Shown here piece after piece: positions 7,458 through 17,061 of a DNA stretch of 64,000 nucleotides (the first letter of the stretch is position 1; every line of letters begins with the position of its first letter). The stretch is from positions 1 through 64,000 of the forward strand of contig NZ_JADOUS010000012.1 of assembly GCF_015752045.1 (NCBI RefSeq), given 5' to 3'. The position numbers and the translations under genes were made by a program. This DNA is from Arthrobacter_D sp015752045. GTDB taxonomy: Bacteria > Actinomycetota > Actinomycetes > Actinomycetales > Micrococcaceae. Below the pieces are notes generated by a model. That model saw only the letters and a program-made list of their open reading frames with translations. It was not told the DNA's origin and ran no database searches.

Positions 7458-10400
7458 TGGGCTGGAACAATCCCCCCATCCCGTGGTCGGACTTCGAACG
7501 GAACCTCTCCGACACCCGGCCCGGCGCGCCGCCCGTCGGGGCCGACGGCGGGGACAGCCCCGCCTGGTCGCGCAAACGGCAGCCCTACACCGCCCCCGCC
7601 GAGGTCCCGGCCCCCGAGGGGCCCGTGGTGCCGTACGCGGAGCTGCATGTCCACTCCAACTTCAGTTTCCTCGACGGCGCCTCCAGCCCCGAGCACCTCG
7701 CCGAGGAGGCCCACCGGCTCGGGCTCACCGGCATGGCGCTCACCGACCACGACGGGCTGTACGGCGCGGTACGCTTCGCGGAGGCCGCCGAGAAGTACCC
7801 CGGGATCTCGACCATGTACGGCACGGAACTCTCGCTCGGCCTGTCCAGGCCGCAGAACGGGGAGGCCGACCCGGAAGGGCGGCACCTGCTGGTCCTCGCG
7901 CGCGGATCGGCCGGCTACCACCGCCTGTCCACGGCCATCACCGAGGCCCAGCTCCACGCCGACGCCGAGAAGGGGAAACCCCGCTACGATCTCGAGCGCC
8001 TCGCGGGGCATGCCGCCGGCCAGTGGATGATCCTCACCGGTTGCCGGAAGGGTGCTGTCCGCTCGGCACTCGTCGCGGGAGGTGACTCCGCGGCCGAGGC
8101 CGAGCTCCGGACGCTCGTCGAACTGTTCGGCGGCGAGTCGGTCGTCGTCGAGCTCGTCAACCAGGGCGACCCCCTGGACACGGCGCACAACGACGCCCTG
8201 AGCGCCGTCGCTGCCCGCGTGAGGCTGCCCACCGTGGCGACCAACAACGTGCATTACGCGACACCGAAGCAACACCGGCTCGCCTCCGCCCTGGCCGCGG
8301 TCCGGGCCCGCCGGAGCCTGGACCAGATGGACGGCTGGCTTCCCGCGGCCGGCGCCGCCCACCTGCGCAGCGGTGCGGAGATGGCGCGGCGGTTCCGGGA
8401 CTACCCCGGGGCGGTGGAGCGCACCGTGGACCTCGCTGCGGATCTCTCCTTCACCCTGCGCAGCGCCAGGCCCGGGCTGCCGACCATCGACCTGCCCGAG
8501 GGCCACACCCAGATGAGCTACCTCCGCGAGCTCGTCTGGCAGGGGGCAGACAAGCTCTACGGGAACCGGAACGACGTCCGCGACCGCATCGAACGCGAAC
8601 TGGACGTCATCGAGAGCAAGAACTTCCCGGGCTACTTCCTGATCGTCCATGACCTGGTCCACCATGCGCGCCGCAACGGCATCCTGTGCCAGGGACGGGG
8701 GTCGGCCGCCAACTCGGCGGTCTGCTACCTGCTGGGGATCACCGCCGTCGATTCCATCAAGTACCAGCTCCCCTTCGAGCGCTTCCTCTCGAGCATGCGC
8801 GACGAGGAGCCGGACATCGACGTGGATTTCGATTCGGACCGCCGTGAGGAGGTCATCCAGTACGTCTACCGGAAGTACGGGCGCTTCAACGCCGCCCAGG
8901 TGGCCAATGTCATCACCTATCGTCCCAAGTTCGCCGTCCGGGACATGGCGAAGGCCCTCGGCCACAGTCCGGGCCAGCAGGACGCCTGGTCCCGGCAGAT
9001 CGAACGGTGGGGAGGACTCGTCTCCAGCAGCGACCACGACATCCCGGAGTCCGTGGTCGGCCTGGCGCAGGAGGTCCTGAAGTTCCCCCGCCACATGGGG
9101 ATCCACTCCGGCGGCATGGTGCTCACCGATCGCCCCGTGGGAGAAGTATGCCCCATCGAGCATGGACGGATGGAGGGGCGGACGGTGCTGCAGTGGGACA
9201 AGGACGACTGCGCCTGGATGGGGCTGGTGAAGTTCGACCTGCTGGGTCTCGGGATCCTCGCGGCGATCCAGTACAACTTCGACCTCGTGGAGCGGCATTT
9301 CGGGGAGAAATGGGAGCTGCACACCATCCCCAAGGAGGAGCAGGGCGTGTACGACATGCTGTGCTTCGCGGACTCGGTGGGTGTCTTCCAGGTGGAGAGC
9401 CGCGCCCAGATGGGCATGCTCCCGCGGCTGCAGCCCCGGCAGTTCTACGACCTCGTCATCGAGGTGGCCCTCGTTCGGCCCGGACCGATCCAGGGCGGGG
9501 CCGTGCACCCCTACATCAAACGGAAGATGGGCGAGGAGGAGGTCCGGTACCTACACCCCGACCTCGAACCGGTCCTCGAACGGACCCTCGGCGTCCCGCT
9601 CTTCCAGGAACAGCTCATGCAGATGGCGATGGTGGTGGGCGGCTGCTCCGGGGCGGACGCCGACCTCCTCCGCCGGGCCATGGGGTCCAAACGCGGCGAG
9701 GAGCGGATCGACTCCCTCAAGGCCACGCTGTACGAGGGCATGGCAGCCAACGGGATCACCGGCGACGTCGCGGACACCATCTACGACAAGATCCACGCCT
9801 TCGCGAACTTCGGGTTCGCCGAGAGCCACTCGATCAGCTTCGCCCTGCTGGTCTACGTCAGCGCCTGGTTGCGCCTGCACTACCCCGGGGCGTTCCTGGC
9901 CGCGCTCCTGCGGGCGCAGCCCATGGGGTTCTATTCACCCCAGACGCTCGTGGCCGACGCCCGGCGGCACGGAGCCGTGGTCCTGCGGCCCGACATCCTG
10001 CACTCCGGGGTGCACGCCGACCTCGAACCGCTCGAGGGCTACGCGCCGGCTGACGATCCGTCGGCACGCACCACCGGCATGGACTGCTGCACGGAGGACG
10101 AGCAGCCCCCGGTCGGTTACTTCGACCAGGACACGCCGTTCGACTCGACCCCCCACCGCCGCGACGGCAACTACGCGGTGCGGCTCGGACTCGCCAGCGT
10201 CGAATCCGTCGGTGTGGACCTCGCCGGGAGGATCGTCGCCGAACGGGATGGCAATGGGCCCTACGAGGACATGCCCGACCTCGCGCGCCGCACGGGCGTC
10301 AATGCGGGCCAGCTCGAGGCGCTCGCGGCGTCCGGTGCGTTCGACTCGATGGGCCTGAGCCGTCGCGAGGCACTCTGGAACGCCGGCCCGGCCTCGACGG

Positions 10401-10876
10401 AACGCGACGGCCAGATCAGGGGCACCGCCGTCTACATCCAGCCTCCCCTGATGCCCGAACTCTCGGACATCGACAAGGTGGGCTCCGACCTGTGGTCCAC
10501 GGGCATCACCCCCGACGACCACCCCGTGCGCCACGCCCGGGCCAGGCTGAAGCGCCGCGGCGCCCTGACGGCACAGGAACTCAGGACGTCCGAGTCCGGC
10601 CGCCGGATCGAGGTGGCAGGAGTCGTGACACACCGGCAACGGCCGGCGACGGCGAGCGGGATCACGTTCATGAACCTGGAGGACGAGACGGGACTGGTGA
10701 ACGTCATCTGCTCCGTGGGGGTGTGGCAGCGCTACCGCCGTGTCGCCCGGGAGGCCAGCAGCGTGATCGTCAGGGGTGTCCTCGAGCGGTCCCCCGAGGG
10801 GATCGTCAATGTCGTGGCGGACCGCATCGAGGTCCTGCAGCTCAAGGCGACCACGAAGTCCCGCGACTTCCGCTGA
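7457..10876 (+). CDS. dnaE2: Error-prone DNA polymerase III alpha subunit DnaE2 (ImuC)
   Basis: A 1,139-residue C-family polymerase used for damage-induced translesion synthesis. The PHP domain starts near residue 60 (ELHVHSNFSFLDGAS, ALTDHDGLYGAV). The polymerase active site carries the aspartates of EEPDIDVDFDSDRREE near residue 450, with GRGSAANSAVCYLLGIT upstream. An OB fold (RRIEVAGVVTHRQRP ... GLVNVIC) sits near residue 1050. The protein ends soon after, lacking the C-terminal tau-binding region of replicative DnaE1, as expected for DnaE2. The start ATG overlaps the imuB stop; the same frame is open far upstream, but that part is only a shadow of imuB. A terminator follows closely. Confidence 0.95.
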   Translation: MGWNNPPIPWSDFERNLSDTRPGAPPVGADGGDSPAWSRKRQPYTAPAEVPAPEGPVVPYAELHVHSNFSFLDGASSPEHLAEEAHRLGLTGMALTDHDGLYGAVRFAEAAEKYPGISTMYGTELSLGLSRPQNGEADPEGRHLLVLARGSAGYHRLSTAITEAQLHADAEKGKPRYDLERLAGHAAGQWMILTGCRKGAVRSALVAGGDSAAEAELRTLVELFGGESVVVELVNQGDPLDTAHNDALSAVAARVRLPTVATNNVHYATPKQHRLASALAAVRARRSLDQMDGWLPAAGAAHLRSGAEMARRFRDYPGAVERTVDLAADLSFTLRSARPGLPTIDLPEGHTQMSYLRELVWQGADKLYGNRNDVRDRIERELDVIESKNFPGYFLIVHDLVHHARRNGILCQGRGSAANSAVCYLLGITAVDSIKYQLPFERFLSSMRDEEPDIDVDFDSDRREEVIQYVYRKYGRFNAAQVANVITYRPKFAVRDMAKALGHSPGQQDAWSRQIERWGGLVSSSDHDIPESVVGLAQEVLKFPRHMGIHSGGMVLTDRPVGEVCPIEHGRMEGRTVLQWDKDDCAWMGLVKFDLLGLGILAAIQYNFDLVERHFGEKWELHTIPKEEQGVYDMLCFADSVGVFQVESRAQMGMLPRLQPRQFYDLVIEVALVRPGPIQGGAVHPYIKRKMGEEEVRYLHPDLEPVLERTLGVPLFQEQLMQMAMVVGGCSGADADLLRRAMGSKRGEERIDSLKATLYEGMAANGITGDVADTIYDKIHAFANFGFAESHSISFALLVYVSAWLRLHYPGAFLAALLRAQPMGFYSPQTLVADARRHGAVVLRPDILHSGVHADLEPLEGYAPADDPSARTTGMDCCTEDEQPPVGYFDQDTPFDSTPHRRDGNYAVRLGLASVESVGVDLAGRIVAERDGNGPYEDMPDLARRTGVNAGQLEALAASGAFDSMGLSRREALWNAGPASTERDGQIRGTAVYIQPPLMPELSDIDKVGSDLWSTGITPDDHPVRHARARLKRRGALTAQELRTSESGRRIEVAGVVTHRQRPATASGITFMNLEDETGLVNVICSVGVWQRYRRVAREASSVIVRGVLERSPEGIVNVVADRIEVLQLKATTKSRDFR

Positions 10877-10888
10877 TGGCCCGGATAC

Positions 10889-10923
10889 GACGAAGGGCCC
10901 CCGCTGAGCGGAGGCCCTTCGTT
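10889..10923 (+). terminator. Intrinsic terminator after dnaE2
   Basis: ACGAAGGGCC and its complement GGCCCTTCGT flank a second small stem (CCGCTGAGCGG), followed by TTTG. It lies 13 bases after the dnaE2 stop and also just downstream of the convergent tRNA-Leu, so it may serve both directions. Confidence 0.75.
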
Positions 10924-10945
10924 TGCTGCAGACGATCCTGCATCG

Positions 10946-11028
10946 TGCGCGAGGGGGGATTTGAACCCCCACACCCTTTCGGATACTGGCACCTGAAGCC
11001 AGCGCGTCTGCCGTTCCGCCACTCGCGC
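10946..11028 (-). tRNA. tRNA-Leu (CAG)
   Basis: The minus strand folds as a tRNA with acceptor stem GCGCGAG/CTCGCGC, T-arm loop TTCAAAT, and anticodon stem CTGGC/GCCAG around loop TTCAGGT, giving anticodon CAG. A long variable arm (between the anticodon and T stems) marks a class II leucine tRNA. CCA is not encoded at the 3' end. Confidence 0.95.
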
Positions 11029-11345
11029 AATTTCGAGATTCCAACATCTGCACCTGGCAGGTGTTGTGAACAGCAGAGTCAAGCATAACGGAGCCCGGCA
11101 GCAATTACCTAAACCGCCCGCAGGGGCAGGCTCGGCGGCGTCCCTGCACGGTCCGCGACGGCGGATGATCGTTAGGACAAAGTAATCCCCGGCGCGACGG
11201 CTTGGAGCCCATTACCAGAGGCTCCCAGTAGTATCGGAGGGAACATGCCCGGCTGGACATTGCCATGACCAGAACCGGGCCATGCCCCTCAGCACCCTGC
11301 TGACCGGGCCCTGGACACCTGTGCAGCAGGGGGAGGAGGCGGAAG
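11029..11345. other. Intergenic region upstream of the fhaA operon
   Basis: Contains a perfect dyad CACCTGGCAGGTG (11051-11063) just upstream of tRNA-Leu and a hairpin GGAGCC/GGCTCC (11204-11225). TAGTAT at 11228-11233 could be a -10 element for the large operon, but I cannot find a well-spaced -35. No gene is supported here. Confidence 0.4.
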
Positions 11346-12086
11346 ATGGGCATTCTCGACAATGTGGAGCGGGGACTCGAAAAGCTGGTCCGCGGCGCCT
11401 TCACCACGGGGGCGCGATCCCAGGTGCAGCCCCTCGAGATCGCCAGTGCCCTCCGCAAGGAACTGGACAACCGGTCCCTCGTCCTCGCGCAGGGACGCAC
11501 CCTCGCCCCCAACGTGTTCACGGCCCGCCTGTCCGATTCCGACTTCGAACTCGCGCAGCAGTGGGGATCCGCACTCGCCGAAGAACTCTGCGACGTCGTC
11601 ATCGCCCATGTGAACGGCCAGCAGTACAGCCTCCAGGGGCCTGTCCGCGTCTCCTTCGAGCACGATCCGGAGCTCAAGGCCGGGGTCTTCGAGATCGATT
11701 CCTCCATCGAGAAGCAGACCGCCGCGCGGCGCTCCCCGGGCCCGGCCGCTCCCACGGCTCCGCGCCGCCAGCCCACGCGTTACCAGCCGATCCTCGAGAT
11801 GGACGGCCAGCGCTACTCCATCAATTCCGGCTCCATCGTCCTCGGCCGCTCCTCGGAAGCGGACATCCTCGTCGACGACACCGGGGTCTCCCGGCGCCAC
11901 CTGGAGATCCGGGCGCAGGGCGCCCGGATCTACGCCGTCGATCTCGGGTCCACCAACGGAAGCTACGTGAACGGGCAGCGGGTGGTCGGACAGGCGGAAC
12001 TCACCGACGGCTCCACGATCACCATGGGACGCTCCCGCATGACGTTCCACCTCCTCCCGACACAGGACGGGGATGGCCGCCGATGA
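11346..12086 (+). CDS. fhaA: FhaA: DUF3662 plus FHA domain protein
   Basis: A 246-residue cytosolic phosphothreonine-binding adaptor. Residues 1-~120 are the FhaA-specific DUF3662 domain (MGILDNVERGLEKLVRGAF, QPLEIASALRKELD, NVFTARLS). A Pro/Ala linker leads to an FHA domain at ~150-240 with the expected GRSSEADI, SRRHLEI and GSTNGSYVNG motifs. In mycobacteria FhaA binds the phosphorylated pseudokinase of MviN and tunes wall synthesis; a pseudokinase-like partner exists in this window at 50082-51683. GGAGG is close upstream of the ATG. First gene of a seven-gene operon; ATGA overlap with fhaB. Confidence 0.95.
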   Translation: MGILDNVERGLEKLVRGAFTTGARSQVQPLEIASALRKELDNRSLVLAQGRTLAPNVFTARLSDSDFELAQQWGSALAEELCDVVIAHVNGQQYSLQGPVRVSFEHDPELKAGVFEIDSSIEKQTAARRSPGPAAPTAPRRQPTRYQPILEMDGQRYSINSGSIVLGRSSEADILVDDTGVSRRHLEIRAQGARIYAVDLGSTNGSYVNGQRVVGQAELTDGSTITMGRSRMTFHLLPTQDGDGRR

Positions 12087-12571
12087 GCGAGGCCGGAGAG
12101 CTCACCGTCACCCTGTTCCGCTTCGGTTTCCTGATCCTGCTGTGGGTCCTGGTCCTCAGCACGGTCGGCGCCCTGCGACGCGACCTCGCCGTCGGACGCC
12201 GCAACAGGGTGGGTGCACCCACGGCGCGCGAGATCCGCAAGAATCCCGAGCTCGTGGAGGAACCGCCTGCCGCACGCACCGCCACCCGCCGGCTGGTCGT
12301 CACGGAGGGCCCCCTCGCGGGGACCAGCCTCGACCTCGCGGCGAGCCCCATCCTCCTGGGCCGCGCCCAGGAGGCAACCCTCGTGCTCGAGGACGACTAT
12401 GCCTCCGGCCGCCACGCCCGTCTCTTCCCGCAGGGCAGCCGCTGGTTCATCGAGGATCTCGGCTCCACCAACGGCACCTACCTTGCAGGGGCCCAACTGA
12501 CGCGCGCGCTGCCCGTCGAGCCGAATGTCCCCATCCGGATCGGTAAGACGGTCATCGAATTGAGGCCGTAG
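12083..12571 (+). CDS. fhaB: FhaB (FipA-partner type) membrane-anchored FHA protein
   Basis: A 162-residue protein with one N-terminal membrane helix (residues ~8-27, TLFRFGFLILLWVLVLSTV), a basic linker and a C-terminal FHA domain (~70-160) with LGRAQEATLV, SGRHARLFP and GSTNGTYLAG. It binds phosphothreonine targets of the downstream kinases and in relatives supports septal and polar wall growth. Start overlaps the fhaA stop; pstP begins two bases after its stop. Confidence 0.93.
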   Translation: MSEAGELTVTLFRFGFLILLWVLVLSTVGALRRDLAVGRRNRVGAPTAREIRKNPELVEEPPAARTATRRLVVTEGPLAGTSLDLAASPILLGRAQEATLVLEDDYASGRHARLFPQGSRWFIEDLGSTNGTYLAGAQLTRALPVEPNVPIRIGKTVIELRP

Positions 12572-12573
12572 GC

Positions 12574-14199
12574 GTGCCGCTTGCCCTGAGGTTCGCTGCC
12601 CGCTCCGACGTGGGCATGGTGCGGGCGAAGAACGACGACTCCGCGTACGTGGGTCGCTATCTCGCCGTCGTCGCCGACGGCATGGGTGGCCACGCCGGCG
12701 GCAATGTCGCCTCCGCCTCCACGGTCCTGGACCTGGTCCACCTCGACCACGGCGCGCATGACGGCGACGCCGGGACGCACCTGGCGGACGAGATCCAGAC
12801 CGCGAACTCGCTGCTCTCCGAACTCGTCGCCACCAACCCGCAGCTCGCCGGCATGGGTACGACGGTCACGGCGATCCTGCTCGAGGGCAGCACCCTGCAG
12901 CTCGCCCACATCGGCGACTCCCGCGCCTACCGCCTGAAGGACGGCGTCTTCGAGCAGATCACCACGGATCACACGTTCGTACAGCGCCTCATCGAGGAAG
13001 GACGGCTCAGGCCCGAGGAGGCGGAGACCCACCCCCACAAGAACGTCCTCATGAGGGTGCTCGGCGACGTCGACGCGAGCCCGGAGCTGGACCTCGCGCA
13101 GTTCGACGCCGAACCCGGAGAACGCTGGCTGCTCTGCTCGGACGGCCTCAACGCCGTCCTGCAGGACCGCAGGGTGGAGCAGGTCATGCGCGAGGCGAAG
13201 AGCATCCGTGAATGCGTCGACACCCTCGTCGACCTGACCCTCGCGGGCGGCTCCCCGGACAACATCACCGTCGCCGTCGTCGAGGTCATCGAGGCCGACG
13301 ACGACGACGCGTCGCCCCCGGCGTCCATCCCCCCCGCCCGGCAGGCGGCGGGCGAACGCGACCTGCCGGCCGACCCCGATGCGGCCTCCCACGAGATCGA
13401 CCGGAACGGCGACCTGCCCGGCGCGGCGATCCGCGCCGACGTCATCCGCCAGGACCTGCTCACGCGACCCCATGTGCTCGTGGGATCCGCGGCCCTCGCG
13501 ACCGAGACGGGCCAGATCCCGATCGTGACCCAGCGGTCCACCGAACGGCGCGCCGCCAAGATGCTGACGCACAAGGCCGAGCCGGAGGCCACGGAGGACC
13601 CCGAGGACCAGGCGCCGTCGGGGAAGAAGCGCTGGTTCATCCCGACGATCCTCTCCCTCATGACCCTCATCCTGATTGCCGTCGTCGGCCTGGGCTACAC
13701 CTGGACCCAGACCCGCTACTACGTGGCGGACTCGGACAACCGCGTCGCGATCTACACGGGGGTTCCCCAACGGATCGGACCGATCAGCCTCAGCGAGCTG
13801 TACGAGGTGACGGACATCCCCGTCTCCAACCTGCCCGAGTACCAGCGGTCCCAGCTGTCGAACACGCTCCCGGCGGCGAGCCTTGAGGAAGCCGAACGGA
13901 TCGTCGGCGATCTGCGCAGTGAACTGCGGGCCGTCAGCTGCGACCCCGCGCCGTCCTCCACGGCCTCCGCATCACCGGGCCCGACAGCCGGCACCGCTGC
14001 CGGCGGGCCCGCGCCCTCCGGTACGGCGTCGCCGCGGCCGTCCGGTTCGCCGTCGGCCACCCCGACCGCCACCCCGTCCTCGTCCCCGTCCTCGTCCCCG
14101 TCGGGCTCCGCCTCGGCGTCCGCGTCTCCGCGGGCGACCCCGTCCTCCCCCGCCGTGTCATCCCCAGCCGTCGAATGTGAAGGTGCAGCAGATGAGTGA
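12574..14199 (+). CDS. pstP: PP2C-family Ser/Thr protein phosphatase PstP
   Basis: Metal-dependent phosphatase that reverses PknA/PknB phosphorylation. Residues 1-~240 hold the PP2C motifs: DVGMVRAKNDD, VVADGMGGHAGG, IGDSRAYR, CSDGLN and GGSPDNITVAVVE. One transmembrane helix lies at ~353-374 (PTILSLMTLILIAVVGLGYTW), then an extracellular segment and a Ser/Pro/Ala/Thr-rich tail of about 80 residues. The 541-residue length is normal to slightly long because of that tail. Start is GTG two bases after fhaB; its end overlaps rodA by eight bases. Confidence 0.95.
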   Translation: MPLALRFAARSDVGMVRAKNDDSAYVGRYLAVVADGMGGHAGGNVASASTVLDLVHLDHGAHDGDAGTHLADEIQTANSLLSELVATNPQLAGMGTTVTAILLEGSTLQLAHIGDSRAYRLKDGVFEQITTDHTFVQRLIEEGRLRPEEAETHPHKNVLMRVLGDVDASPELDLAQFDAEPGERWLLCSDGLNAVLQDRRVEQVMREAKSIRECVDTLVDLTLAGGSPDNITVAVVEVIEADDDDASPPASIPPARQAAGERDLPADPDAASHEIDRNGDLPGAAIRADVIRQDLLTRPHVLVGSAALATETGQIPIVTQRSTERRAAKMLTHKAEPEATEDPEDQAPSGKKRWFIPTILSLMTLILIAVVGLGYTWTQTRYYVADSDNRVAIYTGVPQRIGPISLSELYEVTDIPVSNLPEYQRSQLSNTLPAASLEEAERIVGDLRSELRAVSCDPAPSSTASASPGPTAGTAAGGPAPSGTASPRPSGSPSATPTATPSSSPSSSPSGSASASASPRATPSSPAVSSPAVECEGAADE

Positions 14200-15622
14200 T
14201 GTCCTGACCGTGCCCCGGTCGCGGCGCAACGTCGAGCTGCTCCTGCTCCTCCTCGCGCTCGTCGTCGCGATCACCGCCAACTACCTGGCGGGCGTGGATC
14301 GCGAGGAGGCGTTCAGTGAGTTCTTCTGGACCCTCAGCCTGACCCTCACCCTCATGAGCCTGTTCCTGCATGTCGTCCTGCGCTTCCGGGCGAAGTATGC
14401 CGATCCGCTCATTCTTCCGATCGTGGTGGCGCTGAACGGAATCGGCTTGGCCATGATCCACCGACTGGATCTGTCGGCCATGCAGGTCAACCCGGAAATG
14501 AGTCCCGTCGCACCGCAGCAGGTGATGTGGACGGCCGTCGCCATGGGCGCCGCCGCGGTCCTCCTGATCCTCCTGCGGGACCACAGGCTGCTGCGCCGCT
14601 TCACGTACATCTCGCTGATCGTCAGCGCCGTCCTCCTCCTGCTGCCGCTCGCCCCGGCCCCACTCGGCCTGGAGATCAACGGGGCGCGGATCTGGATCTC
14701 GGTGGGCTTCGGCACCTTCCAGCCGGGCGAGATCGCGAAGATCACCCTTGCCATCTTCTTCGCGGGGTATCTCTCGACGAATCGGGACCTCATCCTGCTG
14801 GCGGGCAAGAAGCTGGGTCCGCTCCAGCTCCCCCGCTTCAAGGACCTCGCGCCCATGGCGGCTGCCTGGCTCGTGAGCATCGGCGTGCTGATCTTCCAGC
14901 GGGACCTCGGCTCGTCCATCCTCTTCTTCGGTCTGTTCATGGTCATGATCTACGTCGCGACGAGCCGGGTCAGCTGGGTGCTGATCGGACTGGCCATGAT
15001 CGGCGTCGGCATCTTCGTGGCGCTCGAATTGTTCAGCCACGTCGCACTGCGGTTCGATTCCTGGATCAACGCCTTCGCCCCGGAGGTCTACGACCGCGCG
15101 CCGGGCGGCAGCCACCAGGTGGTGCAGGGCCTGTTCGGCCTGGCCAACGGCGGACTCGCCGGCACGGGCTTCGGAGCAGGGCGCCCCGACCTCGTCACGT
15201 ATGCCAACAGCGACATGATCATCGCCGCACTGGGCGAGGAGCTGGGGCTCATCGGCGTCGTCGCCATCGTGATGCTCTACGTACTCCTGGTCTCCCGGGG
15301 GATCCGGGCCGCGCTGGGGACGAAGGACGGTTTCGGCAAGCTCCTCGCCTGCGGCCTCTCCTTCACGATCGCCCTACAGTGCTTCGTGGTCATCGGCGGC
15401 ATCACGCGCCTGATCCCCCTGACGGGCCTCACCACGCCGTTCATGTCCGCCGGTGGCTCGTCGCTGCTGGCGAACTGGCTCATCGTGGCCCTGATCCTGC
15501 TCATCTCCGAGACCGCCCGCCGCCCGGTGCCGACGGCACCCATGAAGGACTCCTTCCCCGATGCGGTCGGAGTCAGCGGCAAACCCGTGAAGAAGCGGAC
15601 CGCGAAGGTGGCCACCCGATGA
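14192..15622 (+). CDS. rodA: SEDS-family peptidoglycan glycosyltransferase RodA
   Basis: A 476-residue polytopic membrane protein that polymerises glycan strands from lipid II together with a class B PBP. About twelve hydrophobic helices are visible; family hallmarks are NGARIWISVGFGTFQPGEI, FQRDLGSSILFFGLF and SDMIIAALGEELGLIGVV. The adjoining pbpA gene (ATGA overlap) is the expected transpeptidase partner, which favours RodA over FtsW; FtsW usually sits in the dcw cluster. Internal ATG chosen because it lies inside the end of pstP and gives a normal N terminus. Confidence 0.94.
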   Translation: MSDVLTVPRSRRNVELLLLLLALVVAITANYLAGVDREEAFSEFFWTLSLTLTLMSLFLHVVLRFRAKYADPLILPIVVALNGIGLAMIHRLDLSAMQVNPEMSPVAPQQVMWTAVAMGAAAVLLILLRDHRLLRRFTYISLIVSAVLLLLPLAPAPLGLEINGARIWISVGFGTFQPGEIAKITLAIFFAGYLSTNRDLILLAGKKLGPLQLPRFKDLAPMAAAWLVSIGVLIFQRDLGSSILFFGLFMVMIYVATSRVSWVLIGLAMIGVGIFVALELFSHVALRFDSWINAFAPEVYDRAPGGSHQVVQGLFGLANGGLAGTGFGAGRPDLVTYANSDMIIAALGEELGLIGVVAIVMLYVLLVSRGIRAALGTKDGFGKLLACGLSFTIALQCFVVIGGITRLIPLTGLTTPFMSAGGSSLLANWLIVALILLISETARRPVPTAPMKDSFPDAVGVSGKPVKKRTAKVATR

Positions 15623-17061
15623 ACCAGGCCATCCGCAGGGCGTGGGTCGTGGCGATCAGCATGTTCGCCCTGGTGCTCGGTTCCCTCACCTACGTGCAGT
15701 TCTTCCAGGCGCAGGAACTCAAGGCGAACCCGTGGAACAGCCGCCAGCTCTACCAGGACTTCGGCCGGCAGCGCGGCGCGATCCTCGTCGACGGCCGTGC
15801 CATCGCCGAGTCCGTGCCCTCGAGCGACCAGTTCAACTACCAGCGCGTGTACAACGAACCGGAACTGTACGCCCACCTGAGCGGGTACTACTCCCTCTCC
15901 CTCGGGTCATCGCAGCTCGAGAAAGCGGAATCGGAGATCCTCGCGGGAACCAGCAGCTCACTGTTCTACGACCGCGTGGTGACCCTCTTCTCCGGCGTCG
16001 ATCCTCAGGGCGCGTCGGTGGAGCTCACGATCGACCCGGAGATCCAGCAGCTCGCCTCCGACCTCATCCCCGACGGTCAACGCGGCTCGATCGTGGTGAT
16101 GGAGCCCTCCACGGGCAACATCCTCGCGATGGTCTCGAAGCCCTCCTACGACCCCAACCTCCTCTCGGGGCACGACACCGCGGTCATCGAGCAGAATGCC
16201 GCGAAGCTGTCGGAGCAGCCGGGCCTCTCGATCTATACGAACCCGGCCACCGAATCCCTCGTCTCGCCCGGATCCGTCTTCAAGCTCATCGACGCCGCGG
16301 CCGCGCTCGAGTCCGGGGAGTACGACGCCGAATCGCAGATCCCGAATCCTCCCGCCCTGGAATTCCCCGGGATCGAGTACACCCTGCCGAACTTCGTCTC
16401 GGGCAACTGCGCGAGCAGGACGACGGCGGACCTCGAGTTCGCGCTGGAACAGTCGTGCAACACGCCCTTCGCGCAGATCGCACTGGACCTGGGTGAGGAG
16501 GCCATCGCGGAGCAGGCCGCGAAGTTCGGGTTCGGCGAGGAGATGGACATTCCCACCAGGGTCATCGCGAGCGTCTTCCCCTCGGACCTGACGGACACCG
16601 AGCTGGCGCAGTCCGCCGTCGGGCAGTTCGACACGCGGGTGACACCCCTCCAGATGGCGATGGTGTCCGCCGCCATCGCGAACGACGGCCAGCAGATGAA
16701 ACCGCAGCTCGTGAAATCGATCCGGGCCGCGGACCTCGAGCTCATCGAGTCGCCCCAGCCGGAGTCGCTGCGCCAGTCGGTCAGCGGGGACACCGCGGAC
16801 CAGCTCACGGAATGGATGGTCAACGTGGTGGACAACGGCACGGGGGTGGGCGCCCAGGTGCCCGGTGTCCGGGTGGCCGGCAAGACGGGAACCGCGGAGT
16901 TCTCCGAAACCGGTGACAACGCATGGTTCACGGGCTTCGCGCCAGCGGACGACCCCCAGGTAGCACTTTCGATCGTGATGGAGAACGTGGACATCCCCAC
17001 TGGTCAGCAATTGACCTCCCCCAGTGCCAAGAGACTCATAGAGGCGGTGTTGAACAGATGA
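15619..17061 (+). CDS. pbpA: Class B penicillin-binding protein PbpA
   Basis: A 480-residue peptidoglycan DD-transpeptidase with a short cytoplasmic start and one membrane helix (residues ~7-27). Penicillin-binding motifs are in order: SPGSVFKL (SxxK, near 217), EQSCNTPF (SxN, near 279) and AGKTGTAEF (KTG, near 421). The non-penicillin-binding domain is short, as usual in actinobacterial PbpA. It works with RodA; its mycobacterial counterpart is phosphorylated by PknB. Overlaps rodA and pknA by ATGA at both ends. Confidence 0.95.
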   Translation: MNQAIRRAWVVAISMFALVLGSLTYVQFFQAQELKANPWNSRQLYQDFGRQRGAILVDGRAIAESVPSSDQFNYQRVYNEPELYAHLSGYYSLSLGSSQLEKAESEILAGTSSSLFYDRVVTLFSGVDPQGASVELTIDPEIQQLASDLIPDGQRGSIVVMEPSTGNILAMVSKPSYDPNLLSGHDTAVIEQNAAKLSEQPGLSIYTNPATESLVSPGSVFKLIDAAAALESGEYDAESQIPNPPALEFPGIEYTLPNFVSGNCASRTTADLEFALEQSCNTPFAQIALDLGEEAIAEQAAKFGFGEEMDIPTRVIASVFPSDLTDTELAQSAVGQFDTRVTPLQMAMVSAAIANDGQQMKPQLVKSIRAADLELIESPQPESLRQSVSGDTADQLTEWMVNVVDNGTGVGAQVPGVRVAGKTGTAEFSETGDNAWFTGFAPADDPQVALSIVMENVDIPTGQQLTSPSAKRLIEAVLNR